Assembly: GCA_964433975.1 (NCBI GenBank)
Contig: CAYSSS010000013.1
Location: 1-33,082 of the forward strand
Source: 2-01-FULL-45-10 sp964433975
GTDB lineage: Bacteria > Omnitrophota > Gorgyraeia > 2-01-FULL-45-10
Direction: 5' to 3'
DNA: 33,082 nt
The notes beneath the pieces were generated by a model. The model was not told where the DNA came from, did not search any database, and saw only the letters and a list, made by a program, of their open reading frames with translations. The translations under genes and the position numbers were made by a program. Positions 30,714 to 33,082 of this stretch are shown here, one piece after another (within the stretch, counting starts at the first letter, position 1; each line of letters opens with the position of its first letter).

Positions 30714-31322
30714 TTAGGATATAACGGACTTGGCCATCTTGAACGACTCAAAAAGCCTGTTCCTGATCTTCAAGGGCTGGGACTTGGATTCTATCTTATA
30801 ACCGAGACGCTCATAAAGGCTTATGGCTCTCGCGTTGTGAGTTTCGGCATGCAGCACTATTCTCTTCTTACCGACGCTCTTGACCTCTTCCTCCACCGCC
30901 GCCAGCAATTTTGTTCCGACGCCGGCCGACCTGAATTCAGGATATATTGATACATTGCTCAGGTAGCAATCGTCGCGGGCGATAAATTTTATCAGGCGGT
31001 CGAATTTAAGCAGATTGACGGCCTTCGCCGGCAATCTCCAATTCAAATATTTTAGCAGAAGAAGGCTTAACCGGACCGTCTGGCCTTTTCTGGCTATCAA
31101 CTTGTGCAGCTGAGCCATCCCAGCGGTCTTGCCGTCCACTTCGGCAAAGAAAGAACGGTCAAAGCTGTAATAATGCCGTCCGTGAGTAAAAATAGACTTC
31201 ATTATTTTTTTTACATCGGAACCAAAGACGATGGGAAATATCACTGGAGAGGTTAGAATGACAAGTTCTGAAAAATGGTGGGCGTCTTCCGGCCTTCCCC
31301 TTCTTATCAGAACGTTTTGCAT
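30714..31322 (-). CDS. GNAT-family N-acetyltransferase
   Basis: This GNAT protein of about 202 residues has the acetyl-CoA pyrophosphate-binding motif A, LSNVSIYPEFRSAGVGTKLL (R-x-x-G-x-G), and motif B, HAETHNARAISLYERLGYK. An N-terminal insertion (FIVFGSDVKKIMKSIFTH-like region through LLLLKYLNWRLPAKAVNLL) is longer than in minimal GNATs. Substrate unknown: a small amine, antibiotic or protein N-terminus are all possible. The frame opens at TTG 31340, but that codon overlaps a possible promoter (-35 TTGAGT 31351-31356, -10 TACAAT 31329-31334, 16-nt spacer). I therefore choose ATG 31320-31322. Only six bases separate the -10 from this ATG, which would make the mRNA leaderless if that promoter is real. 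Confidence 0.85.
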   Translation of the reverse strand: MQNVLIRRGRPEDAHHFSELVILTSPVIFPIVFGSDVKKIMKSIFTHGRHYYSFDRSFFAEVDGKTAGMAQLHKLIARKGQTVRLSLLLLKYLNWRLPAKAVNLLKFDRLIKFIARDDCYLSNVSIYPEFRSAGVGTKLLAAVEEEVKSVGKKRIVLHAETHNARAISLYERLGYKIESKSQPLKIRNRLFESFKMAKSVIS

Positions 31323-31431
31323 AACATTATTGTACCTCAAATAAATTGTAACTCAAAATTACTTTTTGATATCTTAACCTATTTACTGCCCTGGAGAACC
31401 CAGTAGTCGGTATTATCCTTTGTCTTTGTTA

Positions 31432-32010
31432 TCAAAAATTTTCCGCAAGCACTTCGTAATAACTTTGAGGATGTTTACAGGCCGGGCACTCGATGGGAGC
31501 CTCGTCGCCCTCCACGACATAACCGCAGTTGATACAGTGCCACTTCACGGAACCTTTCTTTTTGAAGACTTCCCCGCTCGCGATGTTTGAGATCAATTTT
31601 CTGTATCTCGATTCATGAAACCTCTCTACCTTGGCGATCTGTTCAAAAGATCTCGCTACCTCAGGGAAACCCTCATCCGTCGCGACCTTCGCGAAGCCGG
31701 AATAGAGATTTGTCCATTCCATATTCTCACCGGCCGCCGCAGCTTCGAGGTTGGCCTTCGAATCCTTTATAATCCCGGCCGGATACGATGCTGTTATCTC
31801 GGCCTCACCACCCTCCAGATGCTTAAAGAAGACCTTAGCGTGCTCCTTCTCGTTCTCCGCGGTCTCTAAAAATATATTGGCTATCTGCTCGTAACCTTCC
31901 TTCTTTGCGGCGCTCGCAAAGTAGGTATACCTGTTCCTCGCCTGCGATTCGCCAGCGAACGCCTTCAAAAGATTCTTCTCAGTTTTGGTCCCTTTTATCG
32001 ACTTACCCAT
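31432..32010 (-). CDS. Rubrerythrin
   Basis: This 192-residue rubrerythrin has the classical two-domain form. The N-terminal four-helix ferritin-like domain carries the diiron ligands in AFAGESQARNRY, ETAENEKEHAKVFF and QIAKVERFHESRY (helices 1, 2 and 4). The C-terminal rubredoxin-like domain has a CINCGYV motif and a CPACKHPQSYYEVL motif binding one Fe(Cys)4. Rubrerythrins reduce hydrogen peroxide in the cytoplasm of anaerobes and microaerophiles, so its presence points to an anaerobic lifestyle. The start ATG follows AAGGAGGAAGGATCC. It is 18 nt downstream of the cyclophilin stop, and the two may share the promoter at 32615-32643. Confidence 0.96.
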   Translation of the reverse strand: MGKSIKGTKTEKNLLKAFAGESQARNRYTYFASAAKKEGYEQIANIFLETAENEKEHAKVFFKHLEGGEAEITASYPAGIIKDSKANLEAAAAGENMEWTNLYSGFAKVATDEGFPEVARSFEQIAKVERFHESRYRKLISNIASGEVFKKKGSVKWHCINCGYVVEGDEAPIECPACKHPQSYYEVLAENF

Positions 32011-32028
32011 GGATCCTTCCTCCTTAAG

Positions 32029-32583
32029 TTATTTTTTAATATACGCTTTGATTATCTTTTGTTCGGCCAGCGGCTTGTCGCCGGCGCCGGTAGCGGTATT
32101 TTCGATCTTTTCGACTACTGGATAGCCCGATATTACCTTGCCGAATATCGTATGGCGCATATTCAGCCAGGAGGTATCGGCAGTGGTGATGAAGAATTGG
32201 CTGCCGTTGGTGTTTGGTCCTGAATTGGCCATGGCCAATATCCCGGGAGAGTCGAATTTGGCCTTGGCGTTGAATTCGTCGTTAAAGGGCTTGCCCCAGG
32301 CCGACTGGCCGCCTCTGCCCGTTCCGGTAGGATCTCCGCCCTGTACCATAAATCCTTTTATGACCCTGTGGAATATGAGGCCGTTATAGTACCCCTTCTC
32401 CACCAGTTTGGTGAAATTTTCACAGGCCTTCGGTGCCACATCCGGCATAAAGCGTATCTCAATATTTCCCTCGTTAGTTTCTAAAACAACCATATCTCCA
32501 TCCATAGCGAATGCGCCTCCATAAAAGCTGGTTACTATAGCGACAAAAAAGAGCACGATGACCGCGCCTGAAAATATCCTCAT
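32029..32583 (-). CDS. Periplasmic cyclophilin-type peptidyl-prolyl isomerase
   Basis: This 184-residue protein has a signal peptide (MRIFSGAVIVLFFVAIVTSF, then YGGAFA) and one cyclophilin domain. Catalytic and core motifs are GLIFHRVIKGFMVQGGDPTG, TGRGGQSAWGKPFNDEF, ANSGPNTNGSQFFITT and RHTIFGKVISGYPVVEKI. It catalyses cis-trans isomerisation of prolyl bonds during folding, probably in the periplasm. The frame opens earlier, at 32658, but the ATG 32581-32583 is chosen: it starts a proper signal peptide, follows a strong GGGGGG-type Shine-Dalgarno run, and lies downstream of the promoter at 32615-32643. Rubrerythrin is encoded just downstream. Confidence 0.95.
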   Translation of the reverse strand: MRIFSGAVIVLFFVAIVTSFYGGAFAMDGDMVVLETNEGNIEIRFMPDVAPKACENFTKLVEKGYYNGLIFHRVIKGFMVQGGDPTGTGRGGQSAWGKPFNDEFNAKAKFDSPGILAMANSGPNTNGSQFFITTADTSWLNMRHTIFGKVISGYPVVEKIENTATGAGDKPLAEQKIIKAYIKK

Positions 32584-32614
32584 CTTATCATCCCCCCTGG
32601 TTCGCTGCCCCATC

Positions 32615-32643
32615 ATTCTATAACAAACGTAAGGGCTCTGCAA
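32615..32643 (-). promoter_or_regulatory. Promoter upstream of the cyclophilin gene
   Basis: On the minus strand TTGCAG (32638-32643) is spaced 17 nt from TAGAAT (32615-32620). It lies between the terminator of the upstream gene and the cyclophilin start, the expected place for a new transcription unit. Confidence 0.6.
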
Positions 32644-32645
32644 TA

Positions 32646-32678
32646 AAAACCCTACCATAATGCTTATGGTAGGGTTTT
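32646..32678. terminator. Strong intrinsic terminator
   Basis: A perfect 15-bp stem, AAAACCCTACCATAA with its complement, has a 3-nt loop TGC. On the minus strand it ends in a U-rich tail (GTTTTTATTG). It lies 31 nt after the stop of the zinc-ribbon gene and should end that transcript; the symmetrical A/T flanks make it potentially bidirectional. Confidence 0.9.
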
Positions 32679-32709
32679 ATATTATAAGCCGCTTGAAAGC
32701 TAACTTATC

Positions 32710-32883
32710 TTAGCGGCCGCTATCTTTCCGCTTTGAAAAACAATCCTTGCAATATACCGGACGATCTCCGCTCGGCTTGAAAGGAACATCACACTCTTTC
32801 TTACACTCGGCGCATACGGCTTTGTGCATTTCACGCGGCCTTCCGCCAAATCCACCACCGCCACCACCACTATTAAAACCCAT
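32710..32883 (-). CDS. Small CxxC-x17-CxxC zinc-ribbon protein
   Basis: This 57-residue protein starts MGFNSGGGGGGFGGRPREMH, a flexible Gly-rich tail, followed by a compact zinc ribbon. Cysteines are C24-x2-C27 and C45-x2-C48, with exactly 17 residues between the pairs and an extra Cys at 31. This spacing matches the CxxC-x17-CxxC zinc-finger domain found widely in uncultured bacteria. Basic residues at both ends (GRPREMHK, KRKDSGR) suggest nucleic-acid or ribosome binding, but the role is unknown. The frame is open to 32958; I choose ATG 32881-32883 because it follows GAAGGAGGAAGC. A strong terminator follows. Confidence 0.85.
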   Translation of the reverse strand: MGFNSGGGGGGFGGRPREMHKAVCAECKKECDVPFKPSGDRPVYCKDCFSKRKDSGR

Positions 32884-32999
32884 GCTTCCTCCTTCATTAG
32901 CCCTTAGGGGACGTTCCCCATTGGCATATACTACTGCGTAGTCTACCTCCTGGATCAAAAAAAAGCAAGCAAAATCGTCGCGGAATGGTACTTTCGGCC

Positions 33000-33082
33000 T
33001 TATAGCACTTTTTCAAGCGCCGATACTATAAATTCCGTATCTTTCTGTTTTCTATCCGGGATATTCACCTGGTCCACTCTGG
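33000..33082 (-). CDS. C-terminal end of an unidentified protein (partial)
   Basis: The minus strand is open from the window edge to a TAA at 33000-33002, reading RVDQVNIPDRKQKDTEFIVSALEKVL. The amphipathic final helix (TEFIVSALEKVL) and base composition look like a real C-terminus, but too little is visible to name a family. The stop is followed by 116 nt before the zinc-ribbon start. That gap holds a small GGGGA-ACG-TCCCC hairpin (about 32907-32919) and a T-rich stretch on the minus strand. Confidence 0.6.
   Translation of the reverse strand, partial: RVDQVNIPDRKQKDTEFIVSALEKVL

Noticed and set aside
1..33082. CRISPR arrays, prophage genes, rRNA genes or toxin-antitoxin pairs
   Set aside because: No regularly spaced repeats, phage structural genes, rRNA sequence or small paired toxin-antitoxin frames were found on either strand.

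Overview
The window looks like one scaffold of a Gram-negative, probably uncultured bacterium assembled from metagenomic data. A TolC-type outer-membrane protein, an RND pump and lipobox and signal peptides imply an outer membrane. Paired GH3-family enzymes with a dipeptide epimerase, MshEN-type c-di-GMP domains, a strong AUA bias for isoleucine and dense small palindromic repeats fit candidate phylum Omnitrophota (OP3), but that placement is inference. Every gene I can support lies on the minus strand, so transcription runs from high to low coordinates, mostly with tiny gaps or stop/start overlaps.

Region by region, in the direction of transcription: (1) 33082-30714 holds the tail of an unidentified gene, a small zinc-ribbon protein with a clear terminator, a periplasmic cyclophilin with its own promoter, rubrerythrin and a GNAT acetyltransferase. 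(2) 30687-22102 is the most interesting locus. A promoter is followed by eight tightly packed genes: GH3-like adenylating enzyme, unknown 113-aa protein, extended SDR, alpha/beta hydrolase with Cys at the nucleophile position, dipeptide epimerase, a second GH3-like enzyme, a DHA2-type exporter and a cob(I)alamin adenosyltransferase. It reads like an uncharacterised small-molecule (acyl-amide or peptide-like) biosynthesis and export operon. (3) 22081-14534 holds a 187-nt structured repeat, a radical SAM protein, a NYN nuclease with in-frame palindromes, an MFS exporter, a PAP2 phosphatase whose stop codon lies inside a tRNA-Arg(CCG), a GIY-YIG protein, a coiled-coil membrane protein, HemW lacking a normal start codon, and a GH77 amylomaltase. 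(4) 14448-10719 has two c-di-GMP proteins (REC-GGDDF-MshEN and REC-GAF-PAS-GGEEF-HD-GYP) and a terminator. (5) 10704-4101 is a MarR-controlled RND efflux operon (MarR, TolC, adaptor, RND pump, P-II-like protein) with a textbook promoter and operator palindrome. It contains a false 100-N gap flanked by exact 55-nt duplicates. (6) 4082-328 holds greA, an RlmD-like methyltransferase, a periplasmic aspartic protease split by an in-frame stop, a YbgC-like thioesterase and a macro-Nudix fusion. The window ends in a second copy of the structured repeat.

The strongest undescribed signals are the repeat pair at 112-300 and 21895-22081, and the GH3/epimerase/exporter operon. The two repeat copies fold into the same multi-hairpin architecture. 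Loops and spacers are conserved while stems change by paired substitutions (9 of 12 pairs in one stem), so the fold itself appears to be what is maintained.
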